NCBI RefSeq assembly: GCF_032854445.1 | Contig: NC_088295.1 | Span: 19,889,385-19,953,384 of the forward strand | Reading direction: 5' to 3' | DNA length: 64,000 nt | Source of the DNA: Liolophura sinensis | Lineage: Eukaryota > Mollusca > Polyplacophora > Chitonida > Chitonidae | In this document: positions 1 to 12,600 of the stretch, piece by piece | Layout: each line of letters opens with the position of its first letter | Numbering within the stretch: the first letter of the stretch is position 1 | The notes under the pieces: generated by a model | Seen by the model: the letters and a program-made list of their open reading frames with translations, nothing else | Database searches by the model: none | Told to the model about the DNA's origin: nothing | Translations under genes and position numbers: made by a program

Positions 1-84
1 GAATAACTTTAGATTCTATTCTGATTTATATTAAATCCAAAGCCAATAACAGAAATGGCTGGATCTTGTTGACAGTTTGGATAC

Positions 85-3000
85 CTGAAACAAAATGTTT
101 GTGCCATGGTTAGCGCTGTGTCTACTCGTTTCTCATCCAGTAGCCTGTGTACAATAGAGATTATGGTCTTCTCCAAGTCATCAGCAACTGGTCCCTCAGT
201 GTTGCTATACCTGTACCAATACAGATATATGCAATGTTTGATGCAGGTAGTTTCTAAAGCAGGTATATAGTCGCACAAACTTCTAAGATTCAAGAAATGC
301 TTTCCTTGTAGTAATGTGAAGCAACTTGAACTTCACACTGGGTGACTGGGATGTATACACTGTAATTCTTCAAATTCATCCAACTCTTCAACCATACAAA
401 GCTAAGAAAGCTCTTGAAATTGTATTGGAATGGTTTGGCGCACTTTACAGGGCATGACAACCCCATTCATAATAATGAATAAATACTTACAAAAATTGCA
501 TTAATCAATGTGTTCTGATAATGGTGTGACAAAATCATCAGGTTATCAACATTAAAATACATGGAAACAACCAATCCCTTTCATGATATGCATATAGGCA
601 CCATGCAGCAGTCACCAAAAAAACACAGTTTTTTATAATTTGTACAGTAATACACATGAATTCTTTAAATGGACCATCCTTGTGGACACACTTACCACTG
701 CTGGACAATATCTACAATAACCATGGCACTGGATGGCTTGTGTAACAGACACTTCATCAAGACATCAAACTTTTCTCTCTCCAAATGAAAACCATCTTCC
801 GTTCTCTCGTAGATCTGTTTTAAGACTTCTAAAGCCGACAGACAACCTTGGTCTGGCGAGACACTAGACTCATCCCCAAGTGAAGCTATCATTATAGAAT
901 CTTTTACTGGAGCTTCAATCATGGTCCAAAGCTCCTGATGTATTTGCTTCAGTACTGTATTTGATTCTGAGACAGTTTCTTCTGATAACGCTAAGTTCTT
1001 TGCTCTGCCCCACAGCTCTGTGATAAATTCCTGTGCAGATGAAATTACGAACAGGCTCTTTCCAGATTTCAAGACATCAAATGCAATGTGGCAAAAATCT
1101 GCAAACACATGACATAACCATTAATTGACGTAATAGTTATAACTCAGTGACAATGGTTTTCAGCAAATTATGATAGTGCAGAAACGTCTAAGTCTCAAAT
1201 TGTGCTTTCCTTCTAGCAATGTGAAGAAACTTGAATTTATATTGGGTAACTAGGACACATATGCTGTAATTCTGCAACTTTCAAATTCTTCACAAGTATT
1301 CTAGGAGAATTATTATGTGTTGACTGATAAAATTGTTCTTTCTGTGAAATCCAGAAATTGGCCAACCCAACCAGTATTGTCTCCAAAATCAAATGAAAAA
1401 GGTGCATAAATCACAATGAAAGTAGCTCTTTCAAAAGTAAAAAGAATGAAGAATTAGAGTGAGCAACAAAGTATCGCAAAGTCAATAATCAACATATTTA
1501 TTTACTCACCGCTAGCTGTCTGAAGGAACCAGGTTAAACCTAATTTGTGGCTTAACAAGCCTCTTAGACAAACAAACACAGCACTTAGAACAGAAAGGTC
1601 TTGACACATCAGTTTGCTGCTCAGTCCTCCATAAAACCTGGTCACGAGTCCTGAACTTAGGAAGTGTTTAAAAGCCTCCTCATCTTCCCCGATAATCCCA
1701 AACAAGCGGACTGCAAATACCTTTACACTTTCATCCACTCCTTCTTGTGTCACATCTACATCATCAAGAAAGCGCTGGAATATGTCCATGTCTGAGAGGC
1801 AGCCATCATTACCTGAAACACATAATTATAACTTACATAATACAAAAGCCACAACTTACACCATGACTATATCCTACAGTTTGTAAATGTACAGATTTGC
1901 AAGAAATGCAAAAGTCTTTGTATGTCATTGCTGCACTTAAAAGGTTTTGGTACACGGATTAACAGAAGCTAATTAATATTGTAGATAAATCCTAAATCAT
2001 TTCAGTAATGTCCAGTAAAAAATATGTGTACTGTGGTATTAGCACTATACAATAAGAAGGTAAAGGGCTAGCAGCAGAAATCTGTGAAAACTGCCAGAAC
2101 CAGTAGCTGGTTTACCAAGAGCTTTGATAGGCTCTACAAAGGCTATTTTAATATTCTTTATTTATTAGTCAATTTAACTGAACTACTGTACCAGCCAGTT
2201 AACACAACCGTCATTTGAGGCAAAGTGAACTTAGTTGGGCGACTGAGCTAACACTTTGACCTAGCTCTGTAAGACTGTGATTACATATACTATCACAGCC
2301 CTGTCTTGTTCCATTAGCTTACTTGGAACACCTCTGTACTTCCCTTGCTGGCTTCAGTACACTACTGCTGGGCATCAAATAATTTGTCTGTCTGTAGTCA
2401 CAGTCATCTCAGCTATTAATTCCAGGTAGGTGTTCCCATGTGTCATCACTAGTAAATCCACAAAAGCATGAAACTATAGTGGAAACTGGATAAATTCCAA
2501 CTCCAATTGCCATGTTTGAATGCATACTCCTCACAGCCCATACACACTGGCCCTGACAGCACAGTTGGTAGAGCGTCCGTTTCGGAAGTGGTTGATCCAG
2601 TGTCAATCCTGGGTAGAGTCATACCTAAGACCTTAGAAGAGGAAGTCGTAACTTCCTCACTTGGCGTCCAGCATGAAGGGGATAGTGCAACGACTCGTTG
2701 ACCATATCAGTATAATGGCTCGGGCGGGGCGGCTTACTTACCTTCGTTAAGGCATCTCAGTGAAGCAGCACTAGATAAAAGAGCAGTGGAAATCCGTCCT
2801 GCAACAAGGAGGCACATTACATGCACTCTAGGAAATTCCTTAGAATGACTGAAAAATTGTTAAGTTCGACGTTAATTCTCAAGCACTCACTCACTCAGCC
2901 CATAAAAGCTACTGACACTTCTAGCATAAGTTATACTTGTGTATTCTTTTCTTCAATTTTGTTTATTTGAGAAATGTTTTTAGTGATCAGTGTTGATTAT

Positions 3001-3738
3001 TGTTCACTCTTGGTCATTACTGGTGAGACTGATCCTAAACAATTAGCCAGAATGCATGCCAAGGTCTAACTTGTCTAATAATGGCAGTGGTAACTGTATA
3101 CATGATTGCCCTCACTGTGAGGAGTATGCATTCAAACATGGCAGTTGGGGTTGGAATTTATCCAGTTTCCACTATAGTTTCTTGCTAATGTGGGTTTACT
3201 AGTGATGACACATGGGAACACCTACCTGGAGCTGATAACTGAAACGACTATGACTACGGACAGGCAAATTATTTGGTGCCCTGCAATAGTATACTAAAGC
3301 CAGCAAGGGAAGTACAGAGGTGTTCAGGGTTGGCTTATGGAACAAGACAGGGCTGTGATAGTACGTATACGTCCTACAGCCCCACAGAGCTAACTTTGAG
3401 CGTGCCCTTAAATTTGTCCACTTGAAAGTGGACAGTAAATCTAAATGCCTGAGCACTATTTTGCATTGACTAGAACAGAGAATATCCCGGCTGGTCTAAT
3501 CCAGAGACGTTTAAATGTAAAAGGTTTCATTTGCCGCAAGAATAATATTTTAGTCTGCTAGGTTGTGCTAGATGTTGTTTGTTGCTGTTGTCTTACTTTT
3601 CGTTTCAGGTGTGTTCTTACGGAGATTTCGTATGTTGTCTAACAGTTTCTGTAGACATGTGTCATCCAGGCGTAGAGACTTCTGATGAGACAGGTGAGAT
3701 AACACCTTCTCAAGTTTGTCCAGGTATGCTTTCTCCAT
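85..3738 (-). CDS. BRAT1: BRAT1 orthologue, 5' part (partial gene)
   Basis: Four coding exons read on the minus strand: 3738-3621 (start ATG), 1812-1510, 1098-696 and 210-85. The gene continues beyond the left edge. Each junction has AG/GT signals and the phases agree (1, 1, 2, 2), giving 316 complete codons. The N-terminus contains DDTCLQKLLD, very close to human BRAT1 DDTCLEKLLD. It is followed by a helical stretch with FAVRLFGII, GLTWFLQTAS and SLFVISSAQEF, which line up in order and spacing with the human N-terminal HEAT-like region. BRAT1 binds BRCA1/ATM and, in later work, INTS9/INTS11, in nucleus and cytoplasm. An insertion of about 80 residues relative to human (exon 1098-696, second half) is acidic and polar. 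The last donor (position 84/83, CAG|gtatcc) is less certain than the others, but a stop in the same frame at positions 9-11 means the exon must splice out before it. Confidence 0.82.
2261..3393. repeat. Foldback (large inverted-repeat) element with SINE in its loop
   Basis: The arm 2261-2536 and the arm 3115-3393 are inverted copies of each other. Landmarks on the left (AGCTCTGT, CTATCACAGCCCTGTCTTGTTCC, CCTCTGTACTTCCCTTGCTGGC, TCATCACTAGTAAA and the inner end TGCATACTCCTCACAG) recur in reverse complement on the right. The loop of about 580 bases holds a SINE (2543-2895). The element lies between BRAT1 coding exons 1 and 2, within the intron. There is no coding capacity. Confidence 0.75.
2543..2895 (+). 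mobile_element. tRNA-derived SINE, family A, copy 1
   Basis: Begins with a tRNA-like head containing the A-box-like CAGTTGGTAGAGCG and ends with CACTCACTCACT. It is about 80% identical by eye to the copy at 50696-51057 over its whole length, including the internal words GAGGAAGT, AGTGCAACGACT and CTAGATAAAAGAGC. It is bounded by a perfect 9-bp target-site duplication, CAGCCCATA, at 2534-2542 and 2896-2904, which fixes the ends. Confidence 0.85.
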
Positions 3739-6574
3739 CCTCAACCTGTCGCTACAAAACCTTCACATGTGAAATGTTACCCGCCGATATAAACATAGAA
3801 GAATCATGTCAAGGGAGGTAATCCGCGGGTATTCAACTTGGAATTGTTTTGGTCTTGTGGGACGGGGGTCAAGAGATGATTAGAGGGAGACTAGCAACTT
3901 TTTTTTATTACATGGCAAAAATCAGAATCCTGAAGGAAATCTGGTTGCGACAAATTTGATTTAATTTGTTATAAATCAAAAGTTATAACATCACTCTAGA
4001 CTCCCAACGGGACATGATCGCTCAACGTTTCCGGCGAGCACAATTCGGTACCAAGCTGTGTAAAAACACATCATTCTCTGCTGTTACTCTGTAATATTTG
4101 TGAACTACGCCTTTGCTTCATGGGCAGAAATATACAGAATCCGTGACGTATTGCTCCATATTACATTTACATTTATGAAATGATTAATCCTTATCGTATA
4201 TAATAAGCACAGTTAAATAGAACTATTAGTAGGTAGAAATAGTGACCTAACATGGTCGTCACTTTGACTGATGTCACAGTTATATTTGTAACCTGTTATT
4301 TTTTGAGTGTAAAGTGATACAGTAAGATGGCGCAGACCAGTCTGAAGAGCCTATTTAAACATAAGACAACAATTAAACGATATATATTAACCTTAGTTAT
4401 TTCAGAAAACGGGGTTGAGACAAACCTACACGTCCACCTTCTTTTTTTCTAATGTGCTTGTTATGTCTACAAAATTAATTTTTAATCTAGAATTCTTAAA
4501 AGACCATTGGAGGCGCCATGTTAGAGAAAACGGAAACACTATACATGTATTGTGTCACGTCACTCGTATATATTATACCGGCCCCGCGTGTATGGCTACA
4601 GGCAAATAAATGGGCTCGGTGACGTCAGCGGAAATAGAAGCCTTGAATTTAATTATTGGGTTATAGATATAACTCGCGCCTATTTGGTTAAAATTGATAA
4701 CATGGCGGCGCTTTCAATTTTCTTAATGTGCGCTATTTTATTTGCCATTCTGTGAAATGCGATATCTCGGTTATGGGTATGCAACATCACAAATGTAAAA
4801 AGTTATGCTTTTTAAACTTTATTTAGGACACTTTATCGCTACATACATACATTTGGTCTAGCGTGGTCTTTTCTTTTATTGTTGAGAAATATATCAAGCC
4901 CAGAACTTAGAGAGATACGCTGGATAAACTTCAAAATGATCTTTAAGCCTATAATTTATGATTTCGGACACAAAGTTTATGCTTCTCACACTGCACGAGG
5001 CGTATGCCACCTATAAAATTGCTCCTTCTTTGGTGGGTATATTTGTTTATTGTTTGAGATATGGTTCTGCTCATTCTGAAAATAATCGACAGATCGCGTA
5101 CTGGTATTAAATTGTATACGTGAACATGCATTGGTAAATACTTATATCACTAGAAGTAAATCAATATAGAAGGTTTAAACTATAGGGTGATCATTTGTGA
5201 TACACTTTCACTTGAGGGACCCTATAGGCTGACTCAGTTGTTTTAGGCGTCACCCTCGCTAGCTCTCAGCGGCACATCGAAACCCGCGCTTCAGACTAAT
5301 AAAAGCTTTTTGGTTTGTGGCAGCCGTTTCTTAAGAATTCTCTCCGCTTTCCTATTCCCGTCATTCTGAACACCTTCGTTCATTGGACATATTTTTGCGT
5401 AGAGAAACTGACTCTAGCTGTGAGTGACAGCTCCTGACACACTCGTAAAGCTACATGCACTTCTTTTTTCAGTTCTGTTTTACTCGTCTTGTCCTGTTAT
5501 ATGGCAAGCATGCGGCTTATAAAGCTCCAAAACATGCACTGAGCGACGTACAGGTCATAAAATCGAAAAAATTGTACCCGGCTCCAGTCACACTGAAATA
5601 TTTTTTTGCATTAGACACTGTACAGTTATGAAAATCACTGCACTACAAATGTAATCTCCTGAAAGATTCTTGAACATGCAGCTATGCACCAGTCAGTTAA
5701 ATAGATATATAACAAATGTAACTTTCAACCTTATACTTCCTCTACGCATAACATGTTAATGTTAATGATAGCTAGTGTACCACATGTACTCTCAACCAGG
5801 ATTCACGTATGATGTCGCTGTAGCCAAATGTTATGTAATACCATAGCCTATCCATTCTAATTCATGATAACGTTTCTTTAATGCAAGACGGCCTATGTCT
5901 TTACTGACACAAAAGTATGTTTCCAAAGAAAGAAGAAAAAAAAAGGAGTCACAAAGATTCAAACTCTTCCCCGTTATGAAACCTTTTCTCAGCATTGACT
6001 TCGTTAGTCCACAGTACTGTGGAGGATGATTGATAGATTATTGCAGAAATACAAAGTTTAAACTTTCTAAAATTCATTACATTATAAAGTTTATGTCTTA
6101 CATATGAAATAAACGTTAACCAAAAGGAAACTTTGGCAGCAAGTAGAAATACACACATGAAGGTTTCAGTAAAGATATTTTTCTGGTTAACGTTGATCTT
6201 CGTACTGTAAATTAAAAAGACAGTGTCTCGTCTGAACGAAAAATTGGGTTTTTGTCTAAGCAACCATCTCTTTGGCATGGCATTCTAACTTTCATGAGTG
6301 CTTCGACCAATTTTTATACTTCTGATTCGGAAATTTACGGGATTTTGAAATTTGGACTTTCTTATCGCACCTCTCTGGGGCCTACTCTCCGCCTTACGGT
6401 ACCAGGTCTTTTATAAAAGCTATAACCATGTACACGTTAATATATCACTGTCATGGATTTAGTTGTTTGGTTTTTTTGGGGTTTATTTTTTATTTATTTA
6501 TTTATTGTCTTTATTTTTACCATGATTAAACCCTGTGATGTGGTGGTATTGTTTCCCACATTTACGTCGCCTCA

Positions 6575-6659
<85 letters not shown>
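6575..6659. repeat. (TA)n microsatellite
   Basis: An uninterrupted run of about 42 TA dinucleotides. Any open frame through it only reflects alternating Tyr-Ile codons and is not a gene. Confidence 0.98.
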
Positions 6660-6663
<4 letters not shown>

Positions 6664-8767
6664 CCGTATTACTTTCTCCGTGTGATGATTTAATACGTGG
6701 TTACTCCATACCCGTGCATGAACACTATAATGGGAGGTTCACATACATGTATACATGTGTACGTTATGAAATACATGTATATGTGCGGTATTTATGAAGC
6801 TGTCAGTGTATGTTCTGGTCGTGGAACTGATCATCTTCTGCGTGAAGTCGTTTATGCGCTTTTGTTTGTTTTGTAAAGCATGTTTATCCTAGTAACCATA
6901 TGTGTCACAGTAGCTTTCAACATTTTATACAGCCTATGTAATTTATTAATCGTGCAGCTTTTCAACGAAACAACAGATTACACCCAGGTGGTGTTGGAAG
7001 TGCACTTACTTGAAATACAATATTTTTTTATTCAAATTGGCATACATGCCTAAGCTCCGTAGGTCTACTCAAGCAGAAGACACGTTCTGTGTAATAATTA
7101 TATATGTGTGTTTACTCCTTGCGTTCACCTCACCACCTGTGGATCTACTTCTGCTCTTAAGACTATAATGCATACATTAAAAATACCTGAGTCCATTCTT
7201 CTTTAACAAATTTATGAAATAATGAGATTATCAAAACCTTGAAAAGATGAAAATAACATACACAAGTAATTACATGTATGTATTCATATTGTGTATGGTG
7301 TAGCTCTGTATAGCTTATCTGTGCCAAAGCCAGCTGTACGTGACGTCACTCTTGAGAGCCTGTCCGACCCGTTAGGTTAATGATATGGCCCTTATTTTTG
7401 GCCGCTATAGCTGGGCTGCCGGTGTATACATGTAGACATACGGCTATCAACAGTCAGAACGAGATCGATCATGCCAATACGGCATATGAGGAGCGAGGAT
7501 TCGGGTCATGCCAGCATAGCTGACAGAATTGTCATTTCGGCTAGAAGTTAAGCCTTGTTATTGAGGCTGATTGAGGGAGAGATCGAGCTGGTGATGAGTG
7601 CTACCAACCTTAACTGAGCTGTGGTAAGTATGAACATGTGAGTGTATATCCAGCTCAGAGTTCCACGTCTGTGAGTTTACCGTGAGTCATGTATAAATAC
7701 ATAGGCTAGGTAAACTCTAACGTGCTCTCGAATTCACAGTGTTGGAGTTCTGTACGTACACAGTGCTACAGGGCCAGCCTTTCTCAGACTCCGGTTCAGG
7801 TCATCTAAAGATGTCCACGTTACTAAGGCTGGTTGAGGTAAGGCCTACCGAACTGTATTGATTAACATAAAACGAAACTGAACTCACAGACACGTGACTT
7901 CTGATAAAAAGACAACAATGCGATTTGATGAATTAATCTTAAACAATTGTTCCCTCGCCAATTTCATTTAGATTCGAAGGCTAGATATGTTCTTAATCAT
8001 ACGCTATATATATATTCTTTTGACATCAATCCAGTAAGTAGATTTTGAACGTTTCGTAAAATTAATTATGTATTGAACATAAAGCCCAAAGATGGAACAT
8101 AATTCAGGGTTTCCATTGACAAATTATGTATAAGGGATGTGTTTATTCACTGATAAACACCACTAATTCTGACCCTTGACTCGTTGTAGTTGGAACAGCT
8201 GTAAATGCTCAACAGAAAGAATTATATAGGGTTACATTACATACGCTTGTCTATGCTGGCCTCATAGACGGCTGTAGGCACATCGATTCCCACGGCTATA
8301 CATGTAGAGCATATGTAAAATAACTGATGTTATTTATACATGGCGATAAATTTATATCAAACTGTATAAGGATGTTTGAACGGCGTATTAAATCCATGTC
8401 AATAAAGGAATGTAATGGAGATACGAGATCAATTACATATATTTATATACGCAGCTATTGATTCCAGCAACCCTGATATATCTGTTAAAGCTATACAACT
8501 TGAGTTCACCAACTATAATAGATAAGATATATATGCATACAGGTATGTGAAATATGCCGTTGAGAGTGTACACACATATGGAGTGACTCATGCGGAAAGT
8601 GGCAGACACAAGATAGATCGGGTGTCTTTACACATTTTCTTATCATGGCTCTGGCTAGAATCGTATATATAATTTACTTTTCATTATATATGTATAGACA
8701 GAAGACGAACAAAACAATAGTGCCAGTGTCTGTATCAAATTCTTGAAATACGTGTCTATGTATGAAA

Positions 8768-9030
8768 TAGCGGTAGCCTCTGTGGCCAAGGTGGTTAGCA
8801 CGCCAGCGCGCCGCAATGCCTCAAGAGCCTGCCACCAACGCAGTCGCTGTGAGTTCAAGTCCATAACATGCTGGCTTCCTCTCCAGCCGTACGTAGGAAG
8901 GTCTGCCAGCAACCTGCGAGTGGTCGTGTGTTTCTCCCGATTTCCCTCCATCATAATGCTGGTCGCCCTCGTCTAAGTGTAGTATTCTTGAGTACGGCGT
9001 AAAACATCAATCAAATAATCAATAAATATA
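8768..9030 (+). mobile_element. tRNA-derived SINE, family B, full copy
   Basis: The head reads like a tRNA: A-box region TGGCCAAGGTGGTTAGC, then a B-box GAGTTCAAGTCC about 60 bases on. It is followed by a body with CCTCTCCAGCCGTACG and a tail TTCTTGAGTACGGCGTAAAACA ending in AATCAAATAATC repeats. Other copies or fragments are at 17083, 17519, 17570, 18898, 22505, 25048, 54347 and 61775. Confidence 0.85.
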
Positions 9031-9618
9031 TGAAATACCATGCATAGAGTAAGAGCATCAGTGAATAGCGTGTATATGTTTGATACCAGCCTGTTTGTAC
9101 CACAGGTGTATATAGAAATTCAAATGTAATGATATGTGCTGGTATGTTAACGATGCATACTGTCGTATACATTTATTTTTAACTCTCTTGAAGTTCGGGT
9201 TTATGAGAATTCCTCTGTAATCATCACGGTAGCCATTAATTAAAAGCTTTTTTCTCCTTACTATAGGTGATAAATATGTTGAGCTATAAGCATGTACTGA
9301 TCAGTTTAACGTTTTTATGCATAACAATGCAATATACATTTATGTAATAATGATCATTTATACGGAAAATTAAAGGTCAAACTGATCATTTCTTGATCAA
9401 GTTTAAAATGAGAAATGTGAAACCGTTGATTGAAATCTTAAAGAACGGTTGATGAGAGCGTTAGTAACGGAAAGGCAAACTAAATATTGTCCAACAAAGA
9501 GATTCCATTCGAACAACTTAACAAAAGAATTTTGATGTGAACCTTATTCTCATCACGTGTCACTTTGTTTTCAGTAATGACAGTAATGGTTACCTTAAAG
9601 ACAAATGATGTGTATACG

Positions 9619-9626
9619 TGACGTCA
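9619..9626. promoter_or_regulatory. Perfect CRE palindrome (TGACGTCA) before the pseudokinase start codon
   Basis: TGACGTCA, the full cAMP-response-element consensus bound by CREB/ATF, lies 26 bases upstream of the start ATG at 9652. Its position may place it in the leader rather than the promoter. Confidence 0.4.
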
Positions 9627-9651
9627 CTTGGATCAACACATCACTGCTGTC

Positions 9652-12600
9652 ATGGAAAACCCACCTGCGCCTGTACCAGACGATGTCTCTGTCAACTCAT
9701 CCGAAGGACATCAAGTTACCTGTGACAATACATTATCAGGTGTGTTGGTATCAAAACAACCTTGACCGGTTGGAAAGACATTAAACAGTGATTCCACGAC
9801 AGTTATATAAAAGCGTACACATATTTCCGAGTTTATTTTAGCTGCTACAGTTAACAAGGCTACAAATTTTATAAAGCTGAAGGGACGAAGTCATGAACAT
9901 GTCGAGTGTTACAGCTATTTATATAGCCTGTAATAAGCTCAAACCTTCGTGTTCATGCGTAGGCTTATGATCACCTCGGCATCTAATGTATGAATATATG
10001 CATGCTGTTTTGAGGTACATTGTGATTGGTATTCTTTGCGGCCTGATGTGTACTGGTTTAAATCGGTTCTTATGGATGGTGTGTAAATGTTAAAGGTGTT
10101 CCATATACACCCGTGGCAACCCTGGCAAATGGGCCTTTTGTGCCATGTTATATGAAAGCGCCAGATGTAAAGTAAAAGGCAGTCGGTGGAATGAGTAAGT
10201 AACCCTATGTAGTTAGTTCTCTAGTAAGGCTATCTCTTTTTTGTTTTTCATGTCCCTACAGGCGTGTTCTCCTCAGTCGGTCTGTGCAAAGTTTACAGAG
10301 CTCACCTTGGGACCCTCAGTCGTGTTACATTCTATCACAAAGGGCAAACCCATCTCAGGTAAGTCATGTTGCATTTTGAAACCTCCCAGGTGCAGACTTT
10401 GTCAAATTGTTAATTCTCAGCGGAATAAAATACCCAAGTACCTTGTCCCTTAACGTACATGTATAAAGTTTTATTAGCGTTGCTTTCATTGTGCAGATGA
10501 TACTATTATACTATTGCCATCATGACCAAAATAAATGACATACCACATAATTATCCTGATCCTTAGATTGTTTCTCTACCCTCAGAGATCACCCTGAACT
10601 GCAGCGACACGTGGAGTCATTATCTCTCCACCGTCACCCAAATGTCGCCACAGTCTTCAGTGTGGAAAGTCAACCCGGACAGACCAGCCTTCTTGTGGAA
10701 CACCCAGAGTGTGGAGAATTTGCCGCCTACGTGGTTAGTAGGTGGGCTAGGTTCTGGCGTAACAGTGACAGAAACTGTCTGAATTAAAGTGTATCTAAAA
10801 GTTGAATCAGACATTCATACACCAGTCGTCAACCAAAGATGACAAACAACAATGATAATGGCAAGATTTGGAATTCAATGCCAACTGCATGTTCGAATAT
10901 ATGTAAGATTTGTTTATTTATTTGATTGGTGTTTTACGAATATATGTAAGAATATATGTAAGAACATGAGAGTGTTGATGCTTAGACCACCCCTGAAGTT
11001 GAGTCAAGTTTGACACAGAAAAGGAAAAACACACACACACACAAAAAATGTATGGGGGTGGGGGGTGGTGGTGTTCTGCCAAGATATAAAATCTAACAAA
11101 CTTAAAATGAAAATTTTTGATGGAAAGGTGTGATCAGATACAATATAACTGTAAGTGCAGATGCAGATTCATGAAAGCTGCATTTATATGTGACAAACGC
11201 AATGCTTTCAGAAGGTTAACGTGGTCAAATGCCGTGTCAATCGTGGTGTTCGTATACTGGACTATTACTTTTCTGTGGGCCTGTCTTCCCGAAATGAAAG
11301 GAATATCTTGTAGCAATCAGTAGAATTATCGAAGTTACAGTAATCTTGCCCACTGGCTTAAAAATGATGATTGACACTGTAGCTATCCGTTGGCCGATTT
11401 GGTTTCAGAAAAGCCATGTTGTGACGTGGAGTCAAGTTGTTGGCATTACCAGGGACGTTCTCACGGGATTGACTTTCCTGGAGGCTTCAAATCGGGGCGT
11501 GTCACCTGACGTGCAGATCGATATCGGATTGGCTAATGTCTGGATGTTCTCCCGAGGTGTGGCCAAGGTCAGATATCACGTCACATGTACATCAGTCGTC
11601 AATGTGAATGTTACGCCTGTCGATATAGTTAAATTTATCCATGCATCTAGGAATTACACAAAGGCGAATGGATTTGTTCCCCAGTTATGTTGATTTATTT
11701 ATCTCAACAGAAAGGTTTCTATTGATTATTGATTCTATTGATTTCACATTTTGTCCTCTATTGGAGATATGATATGCATTGCATAGGAGGTATGAGCCAC
11801 GGGTAAATCAAGTCGGGGGCATTCTTTTTTTGCGTGGAAACACTGGTGGATTGTAGTTCCGGAGGAGATTGAATAAAGTGGTGCTCTTGTATGCTTAACT
11901 CATGCCATAACCATCTGCATCATAAGGTTGCATGCTGCGGACTGTCTTTGGTCGATCAGACATACAGTGGAACCAATGGACTGTCGAAGGAGGAGGAATT
12001 GCCTTCCCCAGCCTCGGACGTAACAGATGGGGACTATGTGGAGAATCCGTGTCACCGTGGTGATGTACACAGGTAGGTGTGCAGAGTTGCTTTTAGATTA
12101 ATTGTTATATAGTTGTAGATAGATTATAAACTCAAGTGTTTACGATTGCCCCACCCAAGTCCTAACATATTATCATAAATGCATGCGTCGAAACAGACAT
12201 CCGTATACCAACTAATCAAATAATGATAACTCGAACATCAGTTTCGTATATATACCTGCTGATATTATGCGGATTATTTTTTACCAAATGCTGCTGTTTC
12301 TTATGCATGCTACGAGCTTCAAGAATTATCGGAGAAATATCTTTTGTTTTAGTTTTGGGATGACACTTTTGGCCATGATGGAATGTCTACAAGGTAAGGA
12401 TTAAAATAAACCATACCCTTTAAATCAAGTTTTCTTTCGTTATAGTACATAATTGTTAAATCATGAAATAGCCCTGCGTTCTTGCTGAGATTTCTCTTAC
12501 AATGGATGAAGAATAATCCATTAGTGTTGTCCTGTGTGCGTCAGATTGTAAGATTGCACCGCGAGGATTTTTTTTAGAGATTTGCCATATCTGTTGCAGG

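Larger units (their letters stand above)
3739..9651. other. Intergenic region between BRAT1 and the pseudokinase gene
   Basis: The start codons of the two flanking genes face away from each other, so both promoters should lie here. No convincing coding exon was found. It holds YY1-like ATGGCG words (4326, 4703), perfect TGACGTCA palindromes at 4620, 7341 and 9619, a long TA microsatellite (6575-6659), one complete tRNA-related SINE (8768-9030), and a possible non-coding leader around 7.4-7.84 kb. Most of the remainder is AT-rich sequence with nothing recognisable. Confidence 0.6.

Noticed and set aside
3579-3821. 80-codon plus-strand ORF with apparent acceptor TTTCAG
   Set aside because: It is antisense to the BRAT1 first exon, which shows clear homology (DDTCLQKLLD) on the minus strand.
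6453-6797. 114-codon ORF
   Set aside because: More than a third is Tyr-Ile from the TA microsatellite, and the rest has no protein-like features.
8743-8976. ORFs on both strands over a tRNA-like sequence, possibly a tRNA gene
   Set aside because: The tRNA-like part is the head of a family-B SINE with the shared tail, and no functional cloverleaf is evident.
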